A DNA stretch of 64,000 nt, from NCBI RefSeq assembly GCF_003545875.1, contig NZ_QHCS01000001.1, positions 1,189,501-1,253,500 on the forward strand. Reading direction: 5' to 3'. The position numbers and the translations under genes were made by a program. The stretch comes from Leptospira stimsonii (GTDB taxonomy: Bacteria; Spirochaetota; Leptospiria; Leptospirales; Leptospiraceae). Of this stretch, positions 46,297 to 58,971 are shown piece by piece (the first letter of the stretch is position 1; each line of letters starts with the position of its first letter). The notes under the pieces are model-generated. The model was not told where the DNA came from and did not search any database. It was given only the letters and a program-made list of their open reading frames with translations.

Positions 46297-48927
46297 TCAA
46301 AAAAAGGAATGCGATTTTTTAAATCGAAAATAAAGTAAAAATCCGATTAGGATACAAAAGAACAAAATCCATTCTCCCGGCTCAGGGACGGCTCCGGGAG
46401 CTTCGAGTTTGCTCTGACCGAGAGAGGAAGATCCGGATTTGATTCCGAAACGGTTGTAGTCGTCTTCACTTTCGAGTACGATGAGGGAGGAGACGGGCGA
46501 TACTACCATCGCGTTCCGAGCCAGATCAACGAGATCTTTGTTTTCCAAGTCCCGATTGAAGAATCGTTTTCCGAGTTGTCGCATTATTTTTTTCTGGATG
46601 AGCATTCGTATCAAGAGATCCGCTCCTGAACGTTTCCCCTCCGTTCGGTCCGATTTTTCGAGCGTTAATTTAGCATAAGGCAGGGAAATGAATTTTTCGT
46701 TTTGAATCGGTAAGGAGATTTTTTTGTTTTTTAGAATTTCGAAAAGTTCGGTTTCATTTTCCGCAACGGGAGAGATTTGTTCTAGATCGACGAGACTTGC
46801 GACGTATTCCGATTTTACTCCGTTAACGATCGCGATCTTGGGAATTTCCGTTCGACGATTGGCATTCCGTTGCATATTTTCGAATCGTTCCGATCCGCGA
46901 AGTTCTCCGAATGGAACCGACCGACTCTCACCCGCAACTACCCAGAGAGGATTTTTACCGATTTTTTGATTGGATAGAATTTCCGTTAGATGTAACGGAA
47001 AAAGATTGAATGATGGAATTTCACATTCTTCCAAATAACGGATCGCTTTTTCGGAATCTTTTGTCTGAAACCATTCGTTCGTTAGAATCGTAATCGGAAG
47101 TTTAAACTCGTATAAATTTTTCACCAACTTCTTCCATTCCGATCTGGAATAGGTTTCGTTCAGGACGACGATGATTCCATCGGGTTGAAACGAAATCGAC
47201 TCTTTTTGTTCGGGAAGAACGTTGTATGACATACCTCCCGCCGCGACGAATCCTTTTGTAGGAGTTTCAGCAAAAGAAAAGGACCAACCAAGAAAACCGG
47301 TTTTCCCCGTCCACTGACGCACCTGAGAATCGGGAACGATCTTTTCTTTGAGTGAGATTCCCGAAGATTCGAGATCGATTTTCTCCGAAGTAAAAAGGTC
47401 CACGTTTACTTTCTGATCGGCAAAGTCGGAGACCGGACCTTCGATACGAATTCGTTCGTATGATAAGGTCTTTCCGTTCGATTTCAATGGAGATACGATT
47501 CCGATTCTTACCATCCGATAATCTTCCGGATTCACCGGGAATACTCGCAGTCGAAGTCGATTTCCGTCCAACCACTCCACATAAGAAGGGTCTCTTCTTT
47601 CCACTCCGACGATCGTCGCGTACGCGTTACGCGCCGTTGACTTGAACGTTAGTCGCGCCGGTCTTTCTTCTCCGTTTACCCAGAGTGAAAGTTTTGTGCA
47701 GATACTACCTTCCGGAACTGTGATCGTATAGATCGCCTCTTCCGGAGTCGCGAACATCGAACCGAACGGTAGAAAGGAACGATCGGAAGAGGAATTTTCA
47801 TTATAGATCGAGATCGTCGACTCTGTGTAAGAAACCCTAAGGTCAGGATAAACTTGAACATGAGAATCCAAATCCGTCGTGATCAAAGAATTCCCCCTCC
47901 AAAGGCGCTCCAGATAGGCGTGCGATCTGCCGAAAAGAAGATGGAGAATTTTTCCGGCGTCTTCGGAAGTGATTCTAGTTCGTGGTTCCGTGCGAAACAA
48001 AGAAAGAAAACCTTGCGACGCAAAGTAGGCCAAAGGATCGAACTGGCTCTGCGAGGCGAATAAACCCATCTGCGATCTTCGATCCGGTTGTAACACCATT
48101 TCCGTAACGTGGTTTGCACGGAGCCTTGCGGCTTTTTGAATCCATTCCGGAAGATCTCCGTCGATTCGATTATGACCTAGAAGACTTTCCGGTTTTGTAA
48201 GAACCGTTTCCGCTTGATTCCATTGAATAAAATAATAAGAAGAATAACCCAGAAGGAACAAGGCCGAAACCGAGATCAGAAGAGACGAAATTCTTCTTTT
48301 CCCATTTTCGAGTTTAGAATGAATTAGAAAAATTGCATATCCAAAAGCGATCATCGAGAATAACGGGCCGTAAGGTAAGAAGCCGAGTCCGGCCATCCAA
48401 ACAAGAGCCCAACTAAACGCCATTAACGGAGCCAAGACGAGGACGAAAGCGACGGATATAAAGGCGCCCAAAACGAGAAACGGCTGAAAGAACGGAAGAA
48501 TCGACTTCGGAATCCGATCGATGAAGAGTGAGGCGCCTAACAATAGGAATGCGATCCAAAGGGACCATACGGTTCTTTCCGTAAAGGGCGGGAATACTTC
48601 ATGATTTAGAACGTATGAATTTACTGAAAAACAGATCGAAGATAGAATTAAAGTGAATATTGAAAATTCCTTATACGATGGAAAAATGACGTAAAGAATC
48701 AAAGAAAAAAGACCCACAAAGAGGATCGCAATGATTCCAAAAACTAAATAAATGAAGAGTTCCGAATGAGATCCCGTAATACGCAGAACGACCTCGACTA
48801 AGCCGTACGAGGTGACTCCCAATGCAAGAATGGCTCCGAATAAACTTAGAAACCAAAGCCACGCCGGTGCCTCCCATTGAAAGATGTGTACTGTTCTTTG
48901 AAAGTATTCTTGGATTTTGTGTTTCAT
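46297..48927 (-). CDS. VIT-domain membrane protein with a PEP-CTERM sorting tail (likely exosortase substrate)
   Basis: The 876-residue protein has about seven membrane helices in its first 235 residues and a large periplasmic part. Residues about 385-480 resemble a VIT domain (vault/inter-alpha-trypsin type), with EEAIYTITVPEGSICTKLSL, RDPSYVEW and LRVFPVNPEDYRMVRI. The C-terminus reads AVPEPGEWILFFCILIGFLL and then RFKK: a PEP motif, a hydrophobic helix and basic residues, which is a PEP-CTERM signal. It lies directly before the exosortase gene. I infer that it is the dedicated substrate. What is achieved by cleaving it is unknown. Confidence 0.85.
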   Translation of the reverse strand: MKHKIQEYFQRTVHIFQWEAPAWLWFLSLFGAILALGVTSYGLVEVVLRITGSHSELFIYLVFGIIAILFVGLFSLILYVIFPSYKEFSIFTLILSSICFSVNSYVLNHEVFPPFTERTVWSLWIAFLLLGASLFIDRIPKSILPFFQPFLVLGAFISVAFVLVLAPLMAFSWALVWMAGLGFLPYGPLFSMIAFGYAIFLIHSKLENGKRRISSLLISVSALFLLGYSSYYFIQWNQAETVLTKPESLLGHNRIDGDLPEWIQKAARLRANHVTEMVLQPDRRSQMGLFASQSQFDPLAYFASQGFLSLFRTEPRTRITSEDAGKILHLLFGRSHAYLERLWRGNSLITTDLDSHVQVYPDLRVSYTESTISIYNENSSSDRSFLPFGSMFATPEEAIYTITVPEGSICTKLSLWVNGEERPARLTFKSTARNAYATIVGVERRDPSYVEWLDGNRLRLRVFPVNPEDYRMVRIGIVSPLKSNGKTLSYERIRIEGPVSDFADQKVNVDLFTSEKIDLESSGISLKEKIVPDSQVRQWTGKTGFLGWSFSFAETPTKGFVAAGGMSYNVLPEQKESISFQPDGIIVVLNETYSRSEWKKLVKNLYEFKLPITILTNEWFQTKDSEKAIRYLEECEIPSFNLFPLHLTEILSNQKIGKNPLWVVAGESRSVPFGELRGSERFENMQRNANRRTEIPKIAIVNGVKSEYVASLVDLEQISPVAENETELFEILKNKKISLPIQNEKFISLPYAKLTLEKSDRTEGKRSGADLLIRMLIQKKIMRQLGKRFFNRDLENKDLVDLARNAMVVSPVSSLIVLESEDDYNRFGIKSGSSSLGQSKLEAPGAVPEPGEWILFFCILIGFLLYFRFKKSHSFF

Positions 48928-49189
48928 GAAGTTTATCGATTCTTCCTTAATTTTTCTACGTAAGAATATACTCTAAGCTCGAAGGAATGTCCGCTCCTTG
49001 GGTGTAAGAAATCGAGCACTCAGGTGCTTGACTAAAACAGCGGATGAAATCCATAGGAGATACTCCTTTCAACCGCAAAGAAAGTCAGAATTCCCATAAA
49101 TTATTGATAGGATAGAAAAAAAGGACTTTCAGGCAAGTTTGAAAATCGATCGGAACATTGGGAAAGATGAGAATCAAAACGGATTCTTA

Positions 49190-49513
49190 TCAAAAAAATA
49201 ATACGGGTTTGTGATATGCGACTACGATGAGGTCGGTCTCTTTTTGGATTTCCAGTTCAAATTGAGAGATCGATTTCAATGGATCCGATTCCAGTTCCGC
49301 AGAGCGAATCGTCTTACAAAGATGTTTTCCCCTCGGCTCGTAATCCTTTTTGTAGAGGACGATAAACGAATTCGTTTTTTCCTCCAAATCTCGGATTTTC
49401 TCTTTTTGTTCTTGGGAAGGAATCAGCAACATCCGGAGATCCAATTCGTTCCGAATCGGTTCGGGAAGGTCGAGAAGAAACGGATATTGCTCTAAGATCG
49501 AATCTGAATTCAT
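49190..49513 (-). CDS. Small hypothetical protein, 107 residues
   Basis: An acidic protein with no membrane segment. The first 30 residues (ILEQYPFLLDLPEPIRNELD) recall the start of cyclic-nucleotide-binding CRP-type domains, but the rest lacks their beta-roll. The frame is long for chance and ends cleanly, but no ribosome-binding site is evident. I cannot name a function. Confidence 0.5.
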   Translation of the reverse strand: MNSDSILEQYPFLLDLPEPIRNELDLRMLLIPSQEQKEKIRDLEEKTNSFIVLYKKDYEPRGKHLCKTIRSAELESDPLKSISQFELEIQKETDLIVVAYHKPVLFF

Positions 49514-49698
49514 TTCGGAAACGTTTTGTCGAACTCAAAACCAGAAATCTGTTCCGGCAAGGATCGAAACGTGAAAGGCGCCGTAGAATCTTTGAAAGTC
49601 TTTCTCGTGCTCCGATCCAAATCGAATTGTGAAAAAAAATTTAGGAGTCAATGTCTTCACTTCAAAATTTCGAATGAAGGAGATCCGTTTCAAAAAAA

Positions 49699-50363
49699 CT
49701 AGGATTCGATCAAACCTGCGCGGATCGCATACATTACTAAATCTGCAACTTTATGAAGATCTAATTTTTTCATGATGTTCGCGCGGTGGACCTTTACGGT
49801 TGCGGGAGAAATTCTCAAAATTTTCCCGATCGATTCGTTGGAGTTGCCTTCCGCGACCAATTTCAGAATTTCTCTTTCCCGATCCGAAAGAACCGAAAAA
49901 GCCTTCTTCGCGTCTTGGTTGTCTTCTCCCGGTTTTCCCGAGCCTACGAAGCCGGAAAGAAAATGAGAGGTAATACCCGGACTTAAATACGTTTCTCCTT
50001 TGTGAACGGCTTCGATCGCTCTCAAAAGATCGTTGCCTGCGTCGTCTTTGAGAACGTACCCGTTGATTCCGAGTTCGAGTAATTTTTGAACGTATTCCTT
50101 GTTATCATGACGAGAGAGAATGATGGTTCGAATGTTCGGATAATGTTTTCTCAGATTTTTCACCAAATCGATTCCGCTTAAGCCCGGCATTGAAATGTCC
50201 GTGATGACAAGATCGGGACCCAGCTTTCCGATTTGATCCAGCGCCTTTTCTGCGTCTCCGGATTCTCCGCATATTTCCAAACCGGGTTGTCCGGAAAGAA
50301 TCATCTTAAGCCCTTCTCTGAGAATGGCGTGATCATCGACTAAGAATATTTTTGTTAGAGGTG

Positions 50364-50367
<4 letters not shown>
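49699..50367 (-). CDS. NarL/FixJ-type response regulator
   Basis: The 222-residue protein has a receiver domain with the phosphorylated aspartate in LVITDISMPGLSG and the acidic pair in FLVDDHAIL. A LuxR-type helix-turn-helix follows: LSDREREILKLVAEG and SPATVKVHRANIMKKL. It activates or represses transcription after phosphorylation. The start overlaps the end of the sensor kinase gene by four bases (ATGA). Target genes are not identified. Confidence 0.94.
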
Positions 50368-51422
<1,055 letters not shown>

Positions 51423-51460
51423 ACGAGCTTAGAAGCATCTCACGCGATCGAAAGAAAGAA

Positions 51461-51496
51461 AAGAAAAAAAGATGCCCCGGGAAGAAAATCCCGGGG
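51461..51496 (-). terminator. Rho-independent terminator of the LruC-domain gene
   Basis: A perfect 7-bp GC stem pairs 51475-51481 (CCCCGGG) with 51490-51496 (CCCGGGG). On the minus strand a T-rich run follows (TTTTTTTCTTTTC). It lies just past the stop at 51505. Confidence 0.88.
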
Positions 51497-51504
51497 AAAT
51501 GAGT

Positions 51505-52791
51505 TCAGTTCGAAGGAGGAAACACTTCGGATAGTACGGGTGAAAGATACCAATCCGCATTGAGATTTCCCATCGATTCATACCAAGGTTTGAAAGAAGG
51601 ATAGGATTTACGAATATCCGTGCTTTCATAAGGCCAGAGAAAATTTCCCGGAACCAAAAGAGCCCAAGGAAATCCTGTGGAATCCAAATAGACGTCTTTT
51701 CCGTTGGAATCAAAGTATCTTCTCGGAAAGTGAATCTCTTGGTTCGTATTGATGACCTTGAGGAACGTATCGTACGGAGCGGCGCCTAAGGCGACACGAT
51801 TGATCGCACTTTGTAAGACGACTTCCAATGCGGCGGACTTTCCGATCTTGAACGTCGTATTGGATCGCGATGTATTCGAAGAAGGAATCGTAGTATTCGA
51901 TCTGGGAAGAATCTCGAGCGCTTGAATCGGAGTATTGTTTCCCGCAAACGTATTCTCCACGGTCGTTCCGTCATACGCGTAACGAGTTAAGGAATAAGAC
52001 GAAACGGTCGCTCCCGGAATCGTAAGATGCAAAGTATGGTTGTAACCGGCGCCCTTTGCGACGTGTGTATATTTTGCGCGAACTCTTGCTACTTCTCCTT
52101 TTGCGTTCCAATCCTCTTCAAAAACCACTCTTACATTGTAATCGTTGAAGTCGGCGTCCCCTTGATTCGGAAATAAGTCTTCATAAGAAATCGTATAATA
52201 GCCGTTTGCCGGATAGCGAAACGTGCTCGCGCGGGTCGGATCGTTCGGATACGTATCATCTCGATCCACAATTCCGTCTCCATCCGTATCCGGAAGAAGA
52301 ACGTTGTTTCCTTTGATGATCACGGTGATTTTCCGGGAAATGCTAAACGAATTGATGATTTCGATCTCCGCTTCGTAGAGTTGACCGAAGGCTTCCACTT
52401 TCAGAGTGACCTTGCGAGTCGCTTCGTCGATCGTGAAACTACCTTTGACCTCTCCGTTTTCCGCGGTTACGGCTCTAAAAACGGATTTTTGTGCGGTGTT
52501 ATCTATATTAAAAATTTGTACTAAACTTCCCGAAATCGGCGAATCCGGACTTAATACCTGGATGTTTACGTTTACGGTTTTCGTAGTATCGAAAACGAAA
52601 TCCACGGGCGCAGTTTCGTCGTTGATTACGATGCTGAACGGCTGTTCTCCGTCCGGAGCGGGGGAAGGATTCGGTTGTGTCGCGCTGAGGAGCCAAAGGA
52701 GATTCGGATCCTGAGAGTTCGTGCAGGCATTGAGACCCAAAAGGAGAAACCCCGTAAGAATCAAAATCGCTATTTTTGAAATACCTCTCAT
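51505..52791 (-). CDS. LruC-domain lipoprotein
   Basis: The 428-residue protein has a lipoprotein signal ending LLGLNAC. A calcium-type repeat DTDGDGIVDRDDTYPNDP is followed by the LruC domain, with DLFPNQGDADFNDYNVRVVF and later HLTIPGA. LruC is a leptospiral outer-membrane lipoprotein recognised in uveitis patients and horses. Whether this is LruC itself or a relative with the same domain I cannot say, so no symbol is given. An N-terminal beta-sandwich (residues about 45-160) precedes the domain. The start has GGAGGG upstream, and a clear terminator follows. Confidence 0.86.
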   Translation of the reverse strand: MRGISKIAILILTGFLLLGLNACTNSQDPNLLWLLSATQPNPSPAPDGEQPFSIVINDETAPVDFVFDTTKTVNVNIQVLSPDSPISGSLVQIFNIDNTAQKSVFRAVTAENGEVKGSFTIDEATRKVTLKVEAFGQLYEAEIEIINSFSISRKITVIIKGNNVLLPDTDGDGIVDRDDTYPNDPTRASTFRYPANGYYTISYEDLFPNQGDADFNDYNVRVVFEEDWNAKGEVARVRAKYTHVAKGAGYNHTLHLTIPGATVSSYSLTRYAYDGTTVENTFAGNNTPIQALEILPRSNTTIPSSNTSRSNTTFKIGKSAALEVVLQSAINRVALGAAPYDTFLKVINTNQEIHFPRRYFDSNGKDVYLDSTGFPWALLVPGNFLWPYESTDIRKSYPSFKPWYESMGNLNADWYLSPVLSEVFPPSN

Positions 52792-53013
52792 AAAACCCTC
52801 CGGCTTTCGCCTGAACGAGTCTTATTCTCGCATAGTTAAGGGGTTACAACAATAGAGCGAAGTGTTTATTTTGTTAAGCGAACAGGTATAAAACGACATG
52901 GAAATACGGACTCGTTAAATGACCAATTCCGGACTTTTATTCAATAAAAGAATGAATAAGAAATCGTATGCAAAATTCATTTTGTATCGTCGCGTTTTCG
53001 CACGACGACTTTG

Positions 53014-54540
<1,527 letters not shown>

Positions 54541-55152
54541 ATTGTTTAATCCTTCCGGACGCGTTCTTTTCTTGTCAAGTCATCAAGAATTCTTCATTCG
54601 AATTCTTGGAAAAATATTTCCTAAATTTATTTCGCTTTTATTTCAATTATAAGTTTTCTTCGTTTTGCTTTTTTCGATTTATTCCGTCGGGTCCGAAATT
54701 CCTGGAAAAGCAAATTCTTATAATTCAGTTCCTTTTTCTCAAGTTTAATTCGACGGACATAAATCCCCTTTGACTACAAATTGAGATTGAATTCGAATCG
54801 TTCCGGTCCATGAGAATGAACGCCTAACGCAAAGGAACAAGATAGTTCTTTAAAAAGATCGATCCAATTCTTCCTTTCACACACAGATTGTTTCGTATTT
54901 CGAAAACAATCGTCTCGGTTTTGGCCTCCGAATTCCTTCAAACGAACGGTTTTATAAAAAAGGATCGTTGTGTTTTCTTACCCAAGCGAACGGAAACGAT
55001 TCCGATTCCGATATGGCATATGTTAGAATCGAAGAAAAAGATGGATAAAAAGAATTGCTTTCCCTTTCCCCGATGATAGAATGAGGCCGCCCGATCGGGC
55101 ATATTCCCTAAAGAATACGTTTGTAACTAGATAGATTAAGGAGCTGCTTCCG
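54541..55152. other. Gene-free stretch between the HDOD and aldehyde dehydrogenase genes
   Basis: About 610 bases, AT-rich in the first half. It contains the 12-bp palindrome at 55089-55100 and the ribosome-binding site AAGGAGCTG before the dehydrogenase. One small open frame (54888-55076) has no recognised content. No RNA gene is evident. Confidence 0.5.
55089..55100. promoter_or_regulatory. 12-bp GC palindrome upstream of the aldehyde dehydrogenase gene
   Basis: GCCCGATCGGGC is perfectly self-complementary and lies 53 bases before the start. It stands out from AT-rich surroundings and could be an operator. Confidence 0.35.
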
Positions 55153-56634
<1,482 letters not shown>

Positions 56635-56660
56635 GAATTTAGAATCAAGTCTTCTCGTTA

Positions 56661-56710
56661 AAAAATCCCTTGGAATCAGGCTTCGGTCGGACCTCCAGGG
56701 GATTTTTTTT
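56661..56710 (+). terminator. Rho-independent terminator behind the aldehyde dehydrogenase gene
   Basis: AAAATCCCTTGGA pairs with TCCAGGGGATTTT, with one wobble pair, followed by a run of T. Confidence 0.9.
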
Positions 56711-57013
56711 ATTGGGAAATGCACAGCCGAAGTCCGCAAGATCTCTCGCGTTTGCCGGAACATCCTTCTATCAGTTTCTGTGAGATAGCTCGTTGGCCTC
56801 CACTTTGGAAGTCTGAATGAAACGTTGTTGCACACGGTTTCCAAGGCGACATGGAAAGAAAGAAACGAGTTCGATTTCTTCTTGCCATCTTGGAGATTTC
56901 TCAGATTCTTCTCCGGCACGTTGGGATAAAACGGATTCAATCTCTAAAAGCTTCGGCGATACGAATCTTGTCTCTCGATCGTCGCGGTATTTCTCTTCAT
57001 CAGTTGGAAGATC

Positions 57014-57913
57014 ATGAAACAAAGAATATTAAAAACACTTCTCGGGATTGTAGTCTTTTCCATTCTTCTTATCATCGGAGGGGCTTGGTATTTTTCCGGA
57101 GTTCTTCTTCATCCAAAACCACATCGTTGTATGAAAGACCATTATATCTTCTGCGGAGATCCTAAGACGGACTTGGGATTGGACTTCGAGAACATAGAAT
57201 ACGTCACATCCGATGGGATGAAGATCTCCGCTTGGTGGATTCCCGCTCCGAAAAAATCGGATAAGGTGATTCTATCGATTCACGGTCGTGGCGCTACGAG
57301 AAGAGAAGGGTTGCGTTATGTGAAATTATTTCACGATCAAGGGCTCAACGTAATACTTCCGGACTTGAGAGATTGTGGAGAAAGTCAAAAGTCTTTTAGT
57401 TCGATGGGCTTTCACGAAAGAAAAGACCTTAGCGCGACCCTCGAGTATGCAAAACAGAGAGGAATGAAGTCTTTTGGTATTCTCGGCTTTTCTATGGGTT
57501 CCTCGACTTCGATCCTTTTTATGGCGGAGAATCCGGAAATCAAGATCGGTATTTTCGACTCCGGGTTCGCAGACTTTGTCGACGTGATCACTTTCAACGC
57601 TAAAAAAGATTTCGGACTTCCTAAATATCCGCTTTTACCTTTGGTCGTATTTTTTTACGAATGGAGAGGCGATCTGGAAACCGACGAATTATCTCCCGAA
57701 AAAGTAATCGATAAGATTTCTCCGAGACCGGTTTTGATCTTTCACGGAGACGCAGATACAGGAGTTCCTTACGAACACGGACTTCGACTGGGGGAATCCG
57801 CGAAGGAACCCAAGGAATTCGTGGGAATCTCCGGAGGAGAACACACCAAACTCTGGCAAAAAGACCAAGGTTTAGTTTCTTCCAAGATTTTAAAGTTAAT
57901 ACAAAAATTATAA
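57014..57913 (+). CDS. Membrane-anchored alpha/beta-hydrolase
   Basis: The 299-residue protein has an N-terminal anchor (LLGIVVFSILLIIGGAWYFS). The hydrolase core has SIHGRGATRREG (oxyanion region), LPDLRDCGES and the nucleophile elbow LGFSMGSSTSI. The acid lies in FHGDADTGVP and the histidine in GGEHTKLW. The triad is therefore complete. It resembles the BAAT/DUF1749-like or Abhydrolase_6 group; the substrate is unknown. It converges with tpx. Confidence 0.88.
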   Translation: MKQRILKTLLGIVVFSILLIIGGAWYFSGVLLHPKPHRCMKDHYIFCGDPKTDLGLDFENIEYVTSDGMKISAWWIPAPKKSDKVILSIHGRGATRREGLRYVKLFHDQGLNVILPDLRDCGESQKSFSSMGFHERKDLSATLEYAKQRGMKSFGILGFSMGSSTSILFMAENPEIKIGIFDSGFADFVDVITFNAKKDFGLPKYPLLPLVVFFYEWRGDLETDELSPEKVIDKISPRPVLIFHGDADTGVPYEHGLRLGESAKEPKEFVGISGGEHTKLWQKDQGLVSSKILKLIQKL

Positions 57914-57930
57914 TATACTATTTATCTAAT

Positions 57931-57952
57931 ATCCGGTCCGTTCGGACCGGAT
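57931..57952. terminator. 22-bp perfect palindrome between convergent genes
   Basis: ATCCGGTCCG (57931-57940) is followed, after TT, by CGGACCGGAT (57943-57952), so both strands form the same hairpin. It lies between the stops of the hydrolase and tpx genes. There is no clear T-run on either side, so bidirectional termination is only an inference. Confidence 0.5.
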
Positions 57953-57963
57953 AGGGTCGAAAA

Positions 57964-58479
57964 TTAAAGCGCCGCGTTCGCCGCTTCGATGGCCGCCGTA
58001 TAATTCGGCTCGGAGCCGATTTCCGGAACGAGTTCCACATAACGTACGACGTCGTTCTTATCCACGACGAAGACCGCTCTTGCAGAAAGTCCTTTCAGAG
58101 GCCCTTCCGCGATATGTGTACCGTACGCCTTCGAAAAAGAAAAATCCCTATACTGAGATCCGGTCACGAGATTTGGAGAATCGATTCCCTCCGTGGAACA
58201 AAAACGTTTCATCGCGAACGGAAGATCTCCGGAGATGATCAGAGTGGAAATTCCGTTAAGATTCGCGGCTTTTTCATTGAATGCTTTTGTTTCAAGAGCA
58301 CATACCGCAGTATCGAGACTCGGAACCGCCACCAGAATTTTTACTTTGCCTGCGTAGTCTTTTAAGCCGAATTCGGAAAGGTCCTGTTTGATCGCTTTAA
58401 ACTCGGGTGCTTTATCTCCCGGCGCCGGAATTTTTCCTTCGAGCGGAACCGTATTTCCTTTGAGTGTGACTTGTGCCAT
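57964..58479 (-). CDS. tpx: Thiol peroxidase Tpx
   Basis: The 171-residue protein is an atypical 2-Cys peroxiredoxin that reduces hydroperoxides with thioredoxin. C60 in [11 protein letters not shown] is the peroxidatic residue and C94 in KRFCSTEG the resolving residue, in the positions known for E. coli Tpx. Family stretches are [20 protein letters not shown] and [15 protein letters not shown] chose the ATG at 58477-58479, because it matches the family start and has AGGAAAACG upstream. An in-frame start 15 codons earlier is not supported. Confidence 0.95.
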   Translation of the reverse strand: MAQVTLKGNTVPLEGKIPAPGDKAPEFKAIKQDLSEFGLKDYAGKVKILVAVPSLDTAVCALETKAFNEKAANLNGISTLIISGDLPFAMKRFCSTEGIDSPNLVTGSQYRDFSFSKAYGTHIAEGPLKGLSARAVFVVDKNDVVRYVELVPEIGSEPNYTAAIEAANAAL

Positions 58480-58524
58480 TTTCGTTTTCCTAAGATTAAA
58501 ATTTTGAGTATGCGCGAGATCCAA

Positions 58525-58735
58525 TTCTTATCATAGAATCCGAACTTGAAAGCAAACTTTCCCTTTAGACGTTTGAATTCTCACTCGGAGAAGGAATTCC
58601 GTTTTTCGTTAGGTAAGAAGTTGTTTCCTACCGAAGGGAAGCGTTTCATTCCTTTCGATCGTATTTTCTTGGTTCGTTTAAAAAATTGCTTGCGTGACGA
58701 TTGGAGAGGAAAGCAAGCTGGCAAAGAACTCATTT
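58525..58735. promoter_or_regulatory. Upstream region of the ilv-trp leader
   Basis: About 210 bases between tpx and the leader peptide. It must hold the promoter of the ilv-trp transcript, but I cannot assign boxes. GCTTGC (58688-58693) and GCAAGC (58713-58718) form a short stem just before the leader peptide. Confidence 0.4.
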
Positions 58736-58840
58736 ATGAATCTCGAACGCGTGAACAAAAAAGCAAATCTCAACACAGTCATGGTATGGCTCGTGCTCGT
58801 GGTGGTCGTCTGGCCACCGGGACCTCGCTTTACGCTGTAG
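58736..58840 (+). CDS. Leader peptide rich in Val, Leu and Trp codons (attenuator of the ilv-trp genes)
   Basis: A short open frame ends at the TAG at 58838-58840. From an internal ATG at 58781 it reads MVWLVLVVVVWPPGPRFTL: six valines and two leucines lie within nine residues between two tryptophans. The frame is also open from an ATG at 58736, which adds 15 residues. No strong ribosome-binding site decides between them. The codon runs fit a leader peptide where a shortage of charged tRNA-Val, tRNA-Leu or tRNA-Trp stalls the ribosome. It lies directly before a strong terminator and ilvB. Confidence 0.8.
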   Translation: MNLERVNKKANLNTVMVWLVLVVVVWPPGPRFTL

Positions 58841-58905
58841 AGATTTCTTTCAGGCGCAATCCTAAGAAAAGCCTCCTCCGGTGTAAAGCCGGGGGAGGCT
58901 TTTTT
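58801..58905 (+). promoter_or_regulatory. Attenuator: pause, antiterminator and terminator hairpins before ilvB
   Basis: Three mutually exclusive stems can be drawn. Pause stem: GGTGG (58801-58805) with CCACC (58814-58818), inside the leader codons. Antiterminator: CACCGG (58815-58820) with CCGGTG (58878-58883), extended by GGC/GCC across a small bulge. Terminator: 58867-58881 with 58889-58903, 15 pairs with one wobble, followed by six T. A ribosome stalled on the Val/Leu run would free 58814-58820 to form the antiterminator. One that reaches the stop codon would cover it and allow termination. Confidence 0.82.
58867..58905 (+). terminator. Strong Rho-independent terminator in the ilv-trp leader
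   Basis: AAAAGCCTCCTCCGG pairs with CCGGGGGAGGCTTTT around a 7-base loop, and T continues. It lies between the leader peptide and ilvB and is part of the attenuator above. Confidence 0.93.
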
Positions 58906-58971
58906 ATTTTAAGGCGGTTCCTGAGTTGATGAGCGATACTTGAAAACATTTTTTATAAGGAAGAATACGGA

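Noticed and set aside
58546..58929. 127-residue plus-strand frame across the ilv-trp leader
   Set aside because: It runs through the terminator hairpin in a different frame from the Val/Leu leader peptide and has no family features.
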